9,326 nt of DNA, from contig JBDSOT010000100.1 of assembly GCA_039914705.1 (NCBI GenBank), positions 1 through 9,326 on the forward strand, given 5' to 3'. The stretch is from JBDSTW01 sp039914705 (GTDB lineage Bacteria > Pseudomonadota > Gammaproteobacteria > SURF-13). Positions 1 to 8,279 of this stretch are shown here, in pieces; the stretch's first letter is position 1, and each line of letters begins with the position of its first letter. The translations under genes and the position numbers were made by a program. A model generated the notes under the pieces. That model made no database searches, was not told the origin of the DNA, and saw only the letters and a list, made by a program, of their open reading frames with translations.

Positions 1-419
1 GTGTGTCCGCCGGACACCAGCAGGGCGATGAACGGAAACGCCGGAGGCTTGGCCTCCAGCATGGGGGCGAGCAAATGTGCCTCCATGTGATGAACGCCAA
101 TGGCCGGCACACCCCACGCCCAGGCGAGGCTACAGCCAATGGTTGCCCCTACCAACAAGGCGCCCACCAGGCCCGGCCCGGCGGTGTACGCTACCGCATT
201 GATATCACCGGCCCGGCTGCCCGCCTGGGCCATGACCTGGCGGATAAGCGGCAAGGTCTTGCGTACATGGTCGCGCGATGCCAGCTCGGGGACAACGCCT
301 CCATAGTCCGTATGAAGCAGGGTTTGGCTGTACAGCGCATGGGCGAGTAAGCCTTGCGCGGAGTCATATAGGGCGATACCGGTATCATCGCAGGAGGTTT
401 CAATGCCGAGGATTCGCAT
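1..419 (-). CDS. tsaD: tRNA N6-threonylcarbamoyladenosine synthase subunit TsaD (5' part, truncated by window edge)
   Basis: TsaD is the catalytic subunit that transfers the threonylcarbamoyl group from TC-AMP to A37 of ANN-decoding tRNAs, acting in the cytoplasm with TsaB and TsaE. About 139 N-terminal residues are present out of a family length near 340. They begin MRILGIETSCDDTGIALYD, the ASKHA nucleotide-binding start of the family. HHMEAH at residues 110-115 supplies the two metal-binding histidines (H111 and H115, the same numbers as in E. coli). The fragment stops in LLVSGGHT, another family signature. The ATG at 419 aligns with the usual family start, although no clear Shine-Dalgarno precedes it. 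It is divergent from rpsU, a conserved arrangement in gammaproteobacteria. The C-terminal half lies left of the window, so its integrity cannot be judged. Confidence 0.97.
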   Translation of the reverse strand, partial: MRILGIETSCDDTGIALYDSAQGLLAHALYSQTLLHTDYGGVVPELASRDHVRKTLPLIRQVMAQAGSRAGDINAVAYTAGPGLVGALLVGATIGCSLAWAWGVPAIGVHHMEAHLLAPMLEAKPPAFPFIALLVSGGH

Positions 420-461
420 GAAGGTTAGTGTCGGCGTTCAGGCGGGACTAGCGCAAGCCTT

Positions 462-490
462 TTGCAATTCGAAGCGGCGGGTATTATCAT
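462..490 (+). promoter_or_regulatory. Candidate sigma-70 promoter for the rpsU operon
   Basis: TTGCAA (462-467) and TATCAT (485-490) are separated by 17 nt, a good sigma-70 layout. An overlapping TATTAT at 482-487 is an alternative -10 with a short 14-nt spacer. The predicted start near 497 would give a leader of about 50 nt before rpsU. It lies in the divergent tsaD-rpsU spacer, where the macromolecular-synthesis operon promoters are expected. This is inferred from motif match and position only. Confidence 0.55.
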
Positions 491-502
491 AGTCTGCTTT
501 CC

Positions 503-518
503 CCGGCAGATGTGCCGG
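503..518 (+). promoter_or_regulatory. Small hairpin in the rpsU leader
   Basis: A perfect 6-bp stem CCGGCA/TGCCGG closes a GATG loop, about 30 nt before the rpsU start. It would sit at the 5' end of the mRNA if the candidate promoter at 462-490 is correct. It has no T-run, so it is not a terminator. It may stabilise the 5' end or affect S21 translation; nothing here shows which. Confidence 0.3.
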
Positions 519-547
519 TGTCCGCCAACTTAAATTAGGTAAGCTTA

Positions 548-763
548 ATGCCATCAGTACGTCTTAAAGAAAATGAGCCCTTCGAGGTCGCCCTGCGCCG
601 GTTCAAGCGTTCCTGCGAGAAGGCGGGTGTGTTATCCGAGGTCCGGGCGCGCGAGTTTTACGAGAAGCCCACCTCTATCCGCAAGCGCAAGGCTGCGGCG
701 GCTGTGAAGCGCCAGTTAAAGAAATCCTCACGCGAAGTTACGCGCCGGGTTCGCCTCTACTAA
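548..763 (+). CDS. rpsU: 30S ribosomal protein S21
   Basis: This is a component of the small ribosomal subunit near the 3' end of 16S rRNA, needed for efficient initiation. The 71-residue product has the full gammaproteobacterial S21 length. It starts MPSVRLKENEPFEVALRRFK, contains KAGVLSEVRAREFYEKPT, and ends in the basic tail with VKRQLKK and RRVRLY. The ATG at 548 is preceded by a short AGGT sequence (about 537-540) as a weak ribosome-binding site. It is the first gene of the rpsU-yqeY-dnaG-rpoD operon, and a GC-rich hairpin follows directly, probably uncoupling its high expression from the downstream genes. Nothing about it is unusual. Confidence 0.98.
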   Translation: MPSVRLKENEPFEVALRRFKRSCEKAGVLSEVRAREFYEKPTSIRKRKAAAAVKRQLKKSSREVTRRVRLY

Positions 764-775
764 TTGTCTGCCCGG

Positions 776-791
776 GGCGCATCTTTGCGCC
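776..791 (+). terminator. Hairpin after rpsU, possible attenuating terminator or processing site
   Basis: GGCGCA (776-781) and TGCGCC (786-791) form a perfect 6-bp GC-rich stem with a TCTT loop, starting 13 nt after the rpsU stop. It is followed by GCGATTTATT rather than a true T-tract, so full termination is unlikely. In E. coli the rpsU-dnaG interval holds a partial terminator and RNA processing signals that reduce primase expression. This hairpin occupies the equivalent place, so partial termination or 3'-end protection of rpsU mRNA is the likely role (inference). Confidence 0.45.
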
Positions 792-889
792 GCGATTTAT
801 TGCCCGTATGGGACAAGGCGTGAAATCCCCGGCGTTTAAGCTAGTTCGCATAGTTTGCAACAGTCCTGTTCCATCGACTCCAGTTCATC

Positions 890-1345
890 ATGACTGAAAT
901 TTCCTTAAAGCAGCGTATCAGCGACGAAATGAAAACGGCGTTGCGTGCCGGTAATAAACCGCGTTTGGGAATAATTCGTTTGGCCCTGGCGGCCATTAAG
1001 CAGGTCGAGGTGGATACCCGTATCAGCCTTGATAATACGCAAGTCCTTGCCGTGCTGGACAAAATGCTGAAACAGCGCCGCGATTCCATCAGCCAATATC
1101 AGGCCGCGCAGCGGCAGGATCTGGCGGATCAAGAGGCATATGAAATCAGCATCTTGCAGGAGTTCATGCCCACCGCGTTGAGCGAGGCTGAAATTGACGC
1201 CATGATCGGCGCGGCGCTGCAAAGCTCAGGCGTGGTCTCGGCAAAAGACATGGGCAAGGTAATCGCCCTGTTAAAACCGCAGATGCAGGGTCGGGCGGAT
1301 ATGGGAAAGGTGAGCGGCAAGGTCAAAAGCAGGCTAGCTTCATAA
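890..1345 (+). CDS. yqeY: GatB/YqeY domain-containing protein
   Basis: The 151-residue protein matches the YqeY family in length (about 148) and sequence, with SLKQRISDEMKTALRAGNK at the N-terminus, then RLGIIRLALAAIKQVEVD, EISILQEFMP, and a C-terminal MGKVIALLKPQ..GRADMGKVSG. The YqeY fold is related to the tRNA-binding tail of the GatB amidotransferase subunit. The molecular role of the free-standing protein is not established, though tRNA binding is the usual guess. It lies 126 bp after rpsU and 130 bp before dnaG, an arrangement seen in many non-enteric gammaproteobacteria. The ATG at 890 fits the family start, but no convincing Shine-Dalgarno precedes it, suggesting low or coupled translation. 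Confidence 0.93.
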   Translation: MTEISLKQRISDEMKTALRAGNKPRLGIIRLALAAIKQVEVDTRISLDNTQVLAVLDKMLKQRRDSISQYQAAQRQDLADQEAYEISILQEFMPTALSEAEIDAMIGAALQSSGVVSAKDMGKVIALLKPQMQGRADMGKVSGKVKSRLAS

Positions 1346-1475
1346 CAGGTCGCAGCGACAGCCTCTGATGGCTATTTCATAGTAGGCAGTTGCGGTTCTT
1401 GGTTTACGCTGTTCCCCTCTAACAACCCTAGTGTTACAACCTTACGGGTTAAGGCCCGCACGGTGGGGATAGGAA
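1346..1475 (+). other. yqeY-dnaG spacer with small competing inverted repeats
   Basis: This 130-nt gap holds no credible ORF. It contains several short complementary segments: TAACA/TGTTA (1420-1424 with 1432-1436), AACCC/GGGTT (1424-1428 with 1446-1450) and CCTTA/TAAGG (1440-1444 with 1450-1454). These overlap and could not all form together. The dnaG ribosome-binding region (GGGGA at 1465-1469) lies just downstream. No strong promoter is seen. The segments may influence primase translation or RNA processing, but they are short enough to be chance. Confidence 0.3.
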
Positions 1476-3272
1476 ATGTCCGGCCGTATTCCGCAGCAGT
1501 TTATTGATGAACTCATGACCCGCGTTGATATTGTCGAGGTCATCGACACCCGTGTGCCGCTACGTAAGGCGGGGCGTGAGTACACGGCGTGTTGCCCGTT
1601 CCACGGTGAAAAGACGGCGTCGTTTACCGTCAGCCAGCAAAAGCAGTTTTATCACTGTTTTGGGTGCGGCGCGCACGGCACGGCGCTCGGATTTTTGATG
1701 GAGTACGAGCATCTCGATTTTATCGAGGCTGTGCATGAACTGGCCGGGCAGGCCGGCTTGCAGGTCCCCGTGCAGACAGCGAGAGACACTGCCCCGCCAG
1801 TAAGCAAAGATTTATACGCCCTACTGGAACAGGCCGCCGATTTTTACTGTCGGCAATTGCGCGAATCCAAACAGGCGCAGCGCGCCGTCGATTATCTTAA
1901 ACATCGCGGCCTCAGTGGCGAGATTGCCGCCCACTACACTATCGGTTTTGCCCCGCCGGGTTGGGATAATCTGCTGCTGATCCTGCGCGCCGGTAACAAC
2001 CCGACGCTACAGACCCAGCTAGCCAAAGCAGGCCTGTTGATCGAAAAGGACGGCGGCGGCTATTACGACCGATTTCGCGATCGCATCATGTTCCCGATTC
2101 GTGACCAGCGCGGACGTGTCATTGGCTTCGGGGGGCGAGTGCTGGGGGATGAAGCTCCCAAGTATATGAACTCACCCGAGACCCCGTTATTCCACAAGGG
2201 TCGCGAACTTTACGGCCTGTATGAGGCGCGCAAGGCGTTGCGCAGTATCGACCGGCTGCTGGTCGTCGAAGGTTATATGGATGTCGTGGCCCTGGCTCAG
2301 CAGGGCATCCAGTACGCAGTCGCCACCCTGGGCACCGCGACCACGCGCGAGCATGCAGAGCGCCTGTTTCGTGTCGCGCCCACGCTGGTATTCTGCTTTG
2401 ACGGTGATCGCGCGGGGCGTGAAGCAGCCTGGCGGGCCTTGGAAAACGTCTTGCCGTTGATGCACGAGGGCCGTCAGGCCAATTTTATGTTTCTGCCGGA
2501 GGGAGAAGACCCTGACAGCCTGGTACGCAAAGAGGGCGGCGCTGCATTTGAGGCGCGGATTGCGACAGCCACCCCATTCTCAAGTTTTTTCTATGACAAT
2601 TTGCTCAAAAAGACTGATCTGAACAGCATGGATGGTCGTGCCCGTTTGGTGGAACTCGCACGCCCCCTGTTGTCGAATCTACCAGAGGGCGTATTTCACC
2701 ACATGATGCTTGCCCGTTTAGCGGAAATCGTGCGGATGGAAACGGCACAGTTGGCGCTACTCCTGAGACAGGTGCAGGCAAGGTCGAACTTGACCGGCAA
2801 ACAACCGCTGGGCAAGCGTGAGGGCAGGCTTAAGCCGCCTACTCAAAAATCGCAGGTGCGCACAGCAATTGCCTTACTGTTGCAGCAACCGGCACTGGCG
2901 CAACAAGCCGGAGATTTAAGCCGTTTTTCCGGCTTTCAGATCCCCGGATTGGATTTATTGGTAAGTTTATTGCAGCAAATACAGGCACAGCCACAGCTAA
3001 GTAGCGGGGCCTTGCTGGAACGCTGGCGTGATACCGAAAAAGGCCGACATTTGATGCTCCTGGCGCAGTGGCAACATCTGTTGCCGGAGGAAAACTGGGA
3101 GGCGGAATTTTGCGGTGCCCTGGATGGGCTGTATGCGCAAGGTGTTGAGTTGCGCAAGGAAGGTCTGCTCGATAAATCGCGTAATGGGGATTTAACGGCG
3201 GAAGAAAAGCTTGAGCTACAAAGGCTGTTTTCGCTGGCAACCGGTATGAAATCGGGCGAAGGTACGGGATAA
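1476..3272 (+). CDS. dnaG: DNA primase DnaG
   Basis: DnaG synthesises the short RNA primers for Okazaki fragments and leading-strand starts, recruited to the fork by DnaB helicase. The 598-residue product is close to the 581 of E. coli. The N-terminal CHC2 zinc domain has C40, H43, C61 and C64 in CCPFH and FYHCFGCG, numbered exactly as in E. coli. The TOPRIM/polymerase core carries VVEGYMD with E265, CFDGDRAG with D309 and D311, and EDPD with D345 and D347, again identical in number. Residues from about 430 form the more divergent C-terminal helicase-binding domain, with a spacer rich in Lys, Gln and Arg before it. The ATG at 1476 aligns with the usual MAGRIP start, and GGGGA at 1465-1469 is the likely ribosome-binding site. 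All catalytic residues are intact. It is third in the operon, 80 bp before rpoD. Confidence 0.98.
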   Translation: MSGRIPQQFIDELMTRVDIVEVIDTRVPLRKAGREYTACCPFHGEKTASFTVSQQKQFYHCFGCGAHGTALGFLMEYEHLDFIEAVHELAGQAGLQVPVQTARDTAPPVSKDLYALLEQAADFYCRQLRESKQAQRAVDYLKHRGLSGEIAAHYTIGFAPPGWDNLLLILRAGNNPTLQTQLAKAGLLIEKDGGGYYDRFRDRIMFPIRDQRGRVIGFGGRVLGDEAPKYMNSPETPLFHKGRELYGLYEARKALRSIDRLLVVEGYMDVVALAQQGIQYAVATLGTATTREHAERLFRVAPTLVFCFDGDRAGREAAWRALENVLPLMHEGRQANFMFLPEGEDPDSLVRKEGGAAFEARIATATPFSSFFYDNLLKKTDLNSMDGRARLVELARPLLSNLPEGVFHHMMLARLAEIVRMETAQLALLLRQVQARSNLTGKQPLGKREGRLKPPTQKSQVRTAIALLLQQPALAQQAGDLSRFSGFQIPGLDLLVSLLQQIQAQPQLSSGALLERWRDTEKGRHLMLLAQWQHLLPEENWEAEFCGALDGLYAQGVELRKEGLLDKSRNGDLTAEEKLELQRLFSLATGMKSGEGTG

Positions 3273-3273
3273 C

Positions 3274-3302
3274 CTGTAAAAATCACGCGATTAGAGTATA
3301 AT
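3274..3302 (+). promoter_or_regulatory. Candidate rpoD-proximal promoter
   Basis: A perfect consensus -10, TATAAT (3297-3302), lies in the 80-bp dnaG-rpoD spacer, with a poor -35 (CTGTAA, 3274-3279) at 17-nt spacing. Transcription would start near 3309, giving a leader of about 44 nt before the rpoD ATG. It would allow sigma-70 synthesis independent of rpsU-dnaG, comparable in logic to the internal rpoD promoters of E. coli. The weak -35 suggests either low basal activity or help from an activator. Confidence 0.5.
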
Positions 3303-3352
3303 TCGCCCTCATTTTTTCGACATTTATTATTTAACGGGATTTCTGGCAGAGC

Positions 3353-5215
<1,863 letters not shown>

Positions 5216-5304
5216 GTTTTAATTCAAGTCAAGCCTGTTTTACGTAAACGTGCTGTGTGCTTCTACTAAATCAGAGTTGTCTGGTTCATATGACGCGGAA
5301 AGGA

Positions 5305-5317
5305 TATACTGCGCCGC
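5305..5317 (+). promoter_or_regulatory. Candidate stable-RNA promoter -10 with GC-rich discriminator
   Basis: TATACT (5305-5310) is a 5-of-6 match to the -10 consensus and is followed at once by GCGCCGC, a GC-rich discriminator typical of stringently controlled rRNA and tRNA promoters. No good -35 is present at 16-18 nt: TGGTTC at 5282-5287 is weak, and TTGTCT at 5277-5282 is 22 nt away. If active it would make a tRNA precursor with a leader near 190 nt, into which the 94-bp repeat element is inserted. It is tentative because of the missing -35. Confidence 0.4.
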
Positions 5318-5369
5318 TTGAGCCAGAAGCTCCGCCAAGCCAGTAAGCAAAGTTTAAGCGATAGGATAA

Positions 5370-5463
5370 TTAAGGAACCTCTGATTAAGTCAGAGGTTCC
5401 TGCGGTGCAGGGATGCACCGTGCTCTGAGAAGTCCAGGATGGACTTATTCAGAGCTTCCTTAA
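5370..5463. mobile_element. MITE-like element, probably IS5-type
   Basis: The 94-bp segment has terminal inverted repeats matching at 18 of 20 positions (5370-5389 against the complement of 5444-5463) and a TTAA at each outer end. TTAA fits the YTAR 4-bp target duplication of the IS5 group. The right end, read inward from 5459, is GGAAGCTCTGAATAAG, which as I remember the IS5 end (GGAAGGTGCGAATAAG) agrees at 13 of 16 positions. It encodes nothing. It folds into three hairpins: a perfect 12-bp stem (5373-5384/5390-5401), a 7-bp stem with GGGA loop (5403-5409/5414-5420), and a two-part 14-bp stem (5422-5428/5449-5455 and 5430-5436/5440-5446). A non-autonomous MITE mobilised by a transposase elsewhere is the best reading. 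A purely structural RNA or rpoD 3'-end hairpin is the alternative. Confidence 0.65.
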
Positions 5464-5500
5464 AGTTTCGCCATGGATGGCCCGCCGGCAGTTAGTCCCA

Positions 5501-5577
<77 letters not shown>

Positions 5578-5670
5578 GTTATTTCCTCAATGCTCCGGAC
5601 ACAAATCTTGTGACTATCCGTCAATCGATCATCAATAACACCCTGCTCACAATATTTCCTGCCCGGTAAC

Positions 5671-6993
5671 GTGCCCAGTCCCGCCCCTACAGTTGGTTTC
5701 ATCAGTCTGGGTTGCCCAAAGGCGCTGGTTGATTCTGAACAAATCCTTACGCAACTACGCGCCGAAGGCTACGCTATCTCGCCAACTTACCAGGATGCCG
5801 ATCTGGTGGTGGTCAACACCTGCGGTTTTATTGATGCCGCAGTAGAGGAGTCGCTAGACGCCATCGGCGAGGCCCTTGCGGAGAATGGCCGGGTAATCGT
5901 CACAGGGTGCCTGGGTGCCAAAGGCGATGGAGATTTAATACGAAAGGCGCATCCGCAAGTCCTGGCCGTGACCGGCCCGCATGCCTTGCAGGAGGTGATG
6001 AGCGCGGTGCATCAACACCTGCCGCCGGCACACGATCCATTCAGTAGCTTGATCCCCGCGCAGGGTATCAAACTTACCCCCAGGCATTACGCCTACGTGA
6101 AGATATCCGAAGGCTGCAATCATCGCTGCACGTTTTGCATCATCCCGTCGCTGCGCGGCGATTTGCTGAGCCGTCCGCTCGGCGAGGTGATGCAGGAGGC
6201 GGAGAATCTCGTCAACGCCGGTGTTAAAGAGTTACTGATCATTTCACAGGACACCAGCGCATACGGTGTGGATATGAAATACCGCACCGGCTTTTGGCGC
6301 GGCCGACCGGTAAAGACACATATCACGGAGCTGGCGCGGGCCTTAGGCGAGCTGGGTGTGTGGGTGCGGATGCACTATGTTTACCCGTACCCGCATGTCG
6401 ATGACCTTATTCCCCTTATGGCCGAAGGAAAGATTCTGCCGTATCTTGATGTACCCTTACAACACGCCAGCCCGCGCATCCTCAAGGCGATGAAGCGCCC
6501 CGCCAATAGTGAAAATACCCTGGCGCGCATCCAGTCCTGGCGTGACATCTGTCCTGAAATCACCTTGCGTAGCACGTTTATCGTCGGTTTTCCCGGCGAG
6601 ACGGACACCGAGTTCGAGCAACTGCTGGACTTTCTGCGCGCCGCCGAACTGGATCGTGTAGGCTGCTTTACCTACTCTGCGGTTGATGGCGCGCTGGCGA
6701 ATAATCTGCCAGAGGCAGTACCGGAGGTAATAAAACAGGAGCGGCTTGCGCGTTTTATGGGTGTGCAGGCGCACATATCAGCGGCCAAGAGGCACCGCAA
6801 AGTCGGCAGCGTGCAAACAGTATTGATCGACGAGGTCAGCCAGCAAGGCGCAATAGGGCGCTCTATGGCCGATGCGCCGGAGATAGACGGTGTTGTGGTA
6901 ATCAACAACGGGCAGCAGTTGTGCGTGGGTGAATTTGCAAGAGTTGAAATTCTCAATGCGGACGAGCATGATCTATGGGCGCGTGTGGTTTGA
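5671..6993 (+). CDS. rimO: Ribosomal protein S12 methylthiotransferase RimO
   Basis: RimO is a radical-SAM enzyme that adds a methylthio group to the conserved aspartate (Asp88/89) of ribosomal protein S12. The 440 residues equal the E. coli length (441). The N-terminal UPF0004 domain has the second-cluster cysteines C15 (SLGCPK), C51 (NTCGF) and C80 (TGCLGAK). The radical-SAM domain has C149, C153 and C156 in EGCNHRCTFCIIPS. Conserved blocks VYPYPHVDDLIPLMAEGKILPY and STFIVGFPGETD follow, and a C-terminal TRAM domain ends EHDLWARVV. Translation starts at GTG 5671, the only start that keeps the VGFISLGCPK block with a normal short N-terminus; no strong ribosome-binding site is seen. It begins 93 bp after the tRNA, with no clear promoter or terminator between, so read-through from upstream is possible. 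Confidence 0.97.
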   Translation: MPSPAPTVGFISLGCPKALVDSEQILTQLRAEGYAISPTYQDADLVVVNTCGFIDAAVEESLDAIGEALAENGRVIVTGCLGAKGDGDLIRKAHPQVLAVTGPHALQEVMSAVHQHLPPAHDPFSSLIPAQGIKLTPRHYAYVKISEGCNHRCTFCIIPSLRGDLLSRPLGEVMQEAENLVNAGVKELLIISQDTSAYGVDMKYRTGFWRGRPVKTHITELARALGELGVWVRMHYVYPYPHVDDLIPLMAEGKILPYLDVPLQHASPRILKAMKRPANSENTLARIQSWRDICPEITLRSTFIVGFPGETDTEFEQLLDFLRAAELDRVGCFTYSAVDGALANNLPEAVPEVIKQERLARFMGVQAHISAAKRHRKVGSVQTVLIDEVSQQGAIGRSMADAPEIDGVVVINNGQQLCVGEFARVEILNADEHDLWARVV

Positions 6994-7057
6994 TTTTTCC
7001 TCGCAACAGGCGAGCGCAAGCAAAATCCAACATATCTTTTTAATTAAGTCTAACAAC

Positions 7058-7088
7058 CGCTTGACAAGCGAAATAGACGCACTATAAG
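7058..7088 (+). promoter_or_regulatory. Strong sigma-70 promoter with palindrome over the -35
   Basis: TTGACA (7061-7066), a perfect -35, is separated by 16 nt from TATAAG (7083-7088), a 5-of-6 match to the -10, making this the best promoter in the window. The start would fall near 7095. The -35 is embedded in the perfect 13-nt palindrome CGCTTGACAAGCG (7058-7070), which could be a repressor operator, or may arise by chance around the hexamer. It drives the phosphoesterase-cytochrome pair and is separated from rimO by about 65 bp without a convincing terminator. Confidence 0.8.
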
Positions 7089-7095
7089 ATTTGCC

Positions 7096-7139
7096 ATGGT
7101 TTTGTATCAAACCATTAGATTGATTAAGCATTTGATTAA
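7096..7139 (+). promoter_or_regulatory. 5' leader hairpin and TTGATTAA direct repeats
   Basis: The AT-rich leader of about 100 nt begins with a perfect 7-bp stem, ATGGTTT (7096-7102) and AAACCAT (7109-7115), closing TGTATC at or next to the predicted transcript start. Two copies of TTGATTAA follow at 7120-7127 and 7132-7139, exactly 12 nt apart. A 5'-terminal stem-loop can lengthen mRNA life. The repeats could be a protein site on one face of the helix, although the spacing is slightly above one turn. Function is inferred. Confidence 0.4.
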
Positions 7140-7194
7140 ACTAATAAATCATTCTAAAAAGTATCCCACCATAATCAGTAACAGGAGAGAAACG

Positions 7195-8256
7195 ATGATT
7201 AACACAACTCGCCGCAGTTTCCTCAAGGGCGCGGGTGCACTGGCTTTTAGTGGCATCCTGCCCGTGAGCTTGGTGACAGTTCAGCAGGCAAACGCTGCTG
7301 ACAACTTCACCTTCGCATGGATTACCGACTCTCATATTCAAAATATCAAGGGCACCAAGTTTGTAGACAACTGGGACAATGGTCTCAAGCGTGCAGTGGC
7401 GGAGCTGAGCAATATCAACCCGAAACCGGATTTTGTCTACTTCGGCGGTGACATGGCCCAACAGGGTATGGCCTCAGAACTGGATCATGGTTTGGCCATG
7501 CTGAACAAGCCCGGCATTCCTATTCGCGCCATCGTTGGTGAGCATGACTATTATCTGGATATGGGTGAGGCTGCCCGTAAGGCATACAACATTCCTGCCG
7601 ACAACTACAGCTTTGATCACAAAGGTGTGCATTTCGTTGCCTTGAATACCATTCGCGCCTCTACGGAATGGGAAGCTACCGAATCCAAAGATCCGCGTGA
7701 GCGCATGCGTAAAATGGAGCGCCTTGACAACCCGAAAGGCTCACCCTTCAGACTCGGTGCCGAAGGCCTGGCCTGGATGAAGTCCGACCTTGCAAAGGTT
7801 GATCAAAATACCCCTGTTATCGTATTCTCGCATTCACCCATTCAGAAAATATTCGCCGGTTGGAACTTCTGGACCGAGGATGCCGAAGAGATCCAGGCAT
7901 TGCTGCAACCCTTCAAGCGTTCCACCGTTATGTATAATCACGTGCATCAGCCACAAGCCAACCAGATCGGCAATATCGCCTTCATCTCGAACTTCTCGAC
8001 TGCCTGGCCATGGCCGTATCCTACGACTTACACCCAGCAGCCAAATGCACTGCCGACCCTGATTCTCCCCATGAACCGCTCCGATATTGCTAATCAGCGC
8101 GATGCTACGGGCTGGGTCTTCGTCGATACCAATGGCGGCGACAAGTTCGATGTGACCTACAACGGGTTCGATAACCCAGCGCGTAAGGTCGCCTGGAATG
8201 GTAAGTTCGCAGATGTCGGGGATACACAACCCGGCCCGGCGCAGATGCACTATTAA
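7195..8256 (+). CDS. Tat-exported calcineurin-like metallophosphoesterase
   Basis: Predicted 353-residue periplasmic phosphoesterase of unknown substrate. The N-terminus has a textbook Tat signal (TRRSFLKG, residues 5-12), a hydrophobic segment and a likely cleavage after QQANA, near residue 35. Export by Tat suggests folding and metal loading in the cytoplasm. The calcineurin-like metal motifs appear in order: D45-S-H47, GGD86, GEH117D118 (where the family normally has GNHD), FSH213SP, and NH249VH251 (normally GHxH). The protein has no cysteine. The ATG at 7195 is chosen because AGGAG (7183-7187) lies 7 nt before it and the Tat motif follows at once; the in-frame ATG at 7096 would coincide with the transcript start and put 33 odd residues before the signal. 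It is co-transcribed with the cytochrome gene 23 bp downstream. Recognition is at superfamily level; the substrate (phosphomonoester, diester or other) cannot be told. Confidence 0.88.
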   Translation: MINTTRRSFLKGAGALAFSGILPVSLVTVQQANAADNFTFAWITDSHIQNIKGTKFVDNWDNGLKRAVAELSNINPKPDFVYFGGDMAQQGMASELDHGLAMLNKPGIPIRAIVGEHDYYLDMGEAARKAYNIPADNYSFDHKGVHFVALNTIRASTEWEATESKDPRERMRKMERLDNPKGSPFRLGAEGLAWMKSDLAKVDQNTPVIVFSHSPIQKIFAGWNFWTEDAEEIQALLQPFKRSTVMYNHVHQPQANQIGNIAFISNFSTAWPWPYPTTYTQQPNALPTLILPMNRSDIANQRDATGWVFVDTNGGDKFDVTYNGFDNPARKVAWNGKFADVGDTQPGPAQMHY

Positions 8257-8279
8257 TCAGCCAATTAGGAGCTAAAAAC

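Noticed and set aside
3..350. Plus-strand reading frame of 115 codons
   Set aside because: It is antisense to tsaD, whose own frame is clearly conserved; the composition of the plus-strand product is not protein-like.
420..470. Divergent tsaD promoter using the TTGCAA read on the minus strand
   Set aside because: TTGCAA is self-complementary, but no -10 like sequence occurs at the right distance on the minus strand.
5238..5249. TTTACGTAAA palindrome after rpoD as operator or terminator
   Set aside because: It has no loop for an RNA hairpin, no T-tract and no adjacent promoter; short AT-rich palindromes are common by chance.
5599..5650. Promoter for rimO after the tRNA (TTGTGA near 5608)
   Set aside because: No acceptable -10 hexamer is found at 16-18 nt spacing, and the motif overlaps a 5-bp hairpin that explains the sequence as well.
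7000..7014. CTCGC/GCGAG hairpin as the rimO terminator
   Set aside because: The stem is only 5 bp and no T-tract follows; the T-run lies on the upstream side.
7096..7194. Earlier in-frame ATG at 7096 as start of the phosphoesterase
   Set aside because: It lies at the predicted transcription start, has no ribosome-binding site, falls in a palindrome, and would bury the Tat signal. The ATG at 7195 has AGGAG at ideal distance and begins just before the Tat motif.
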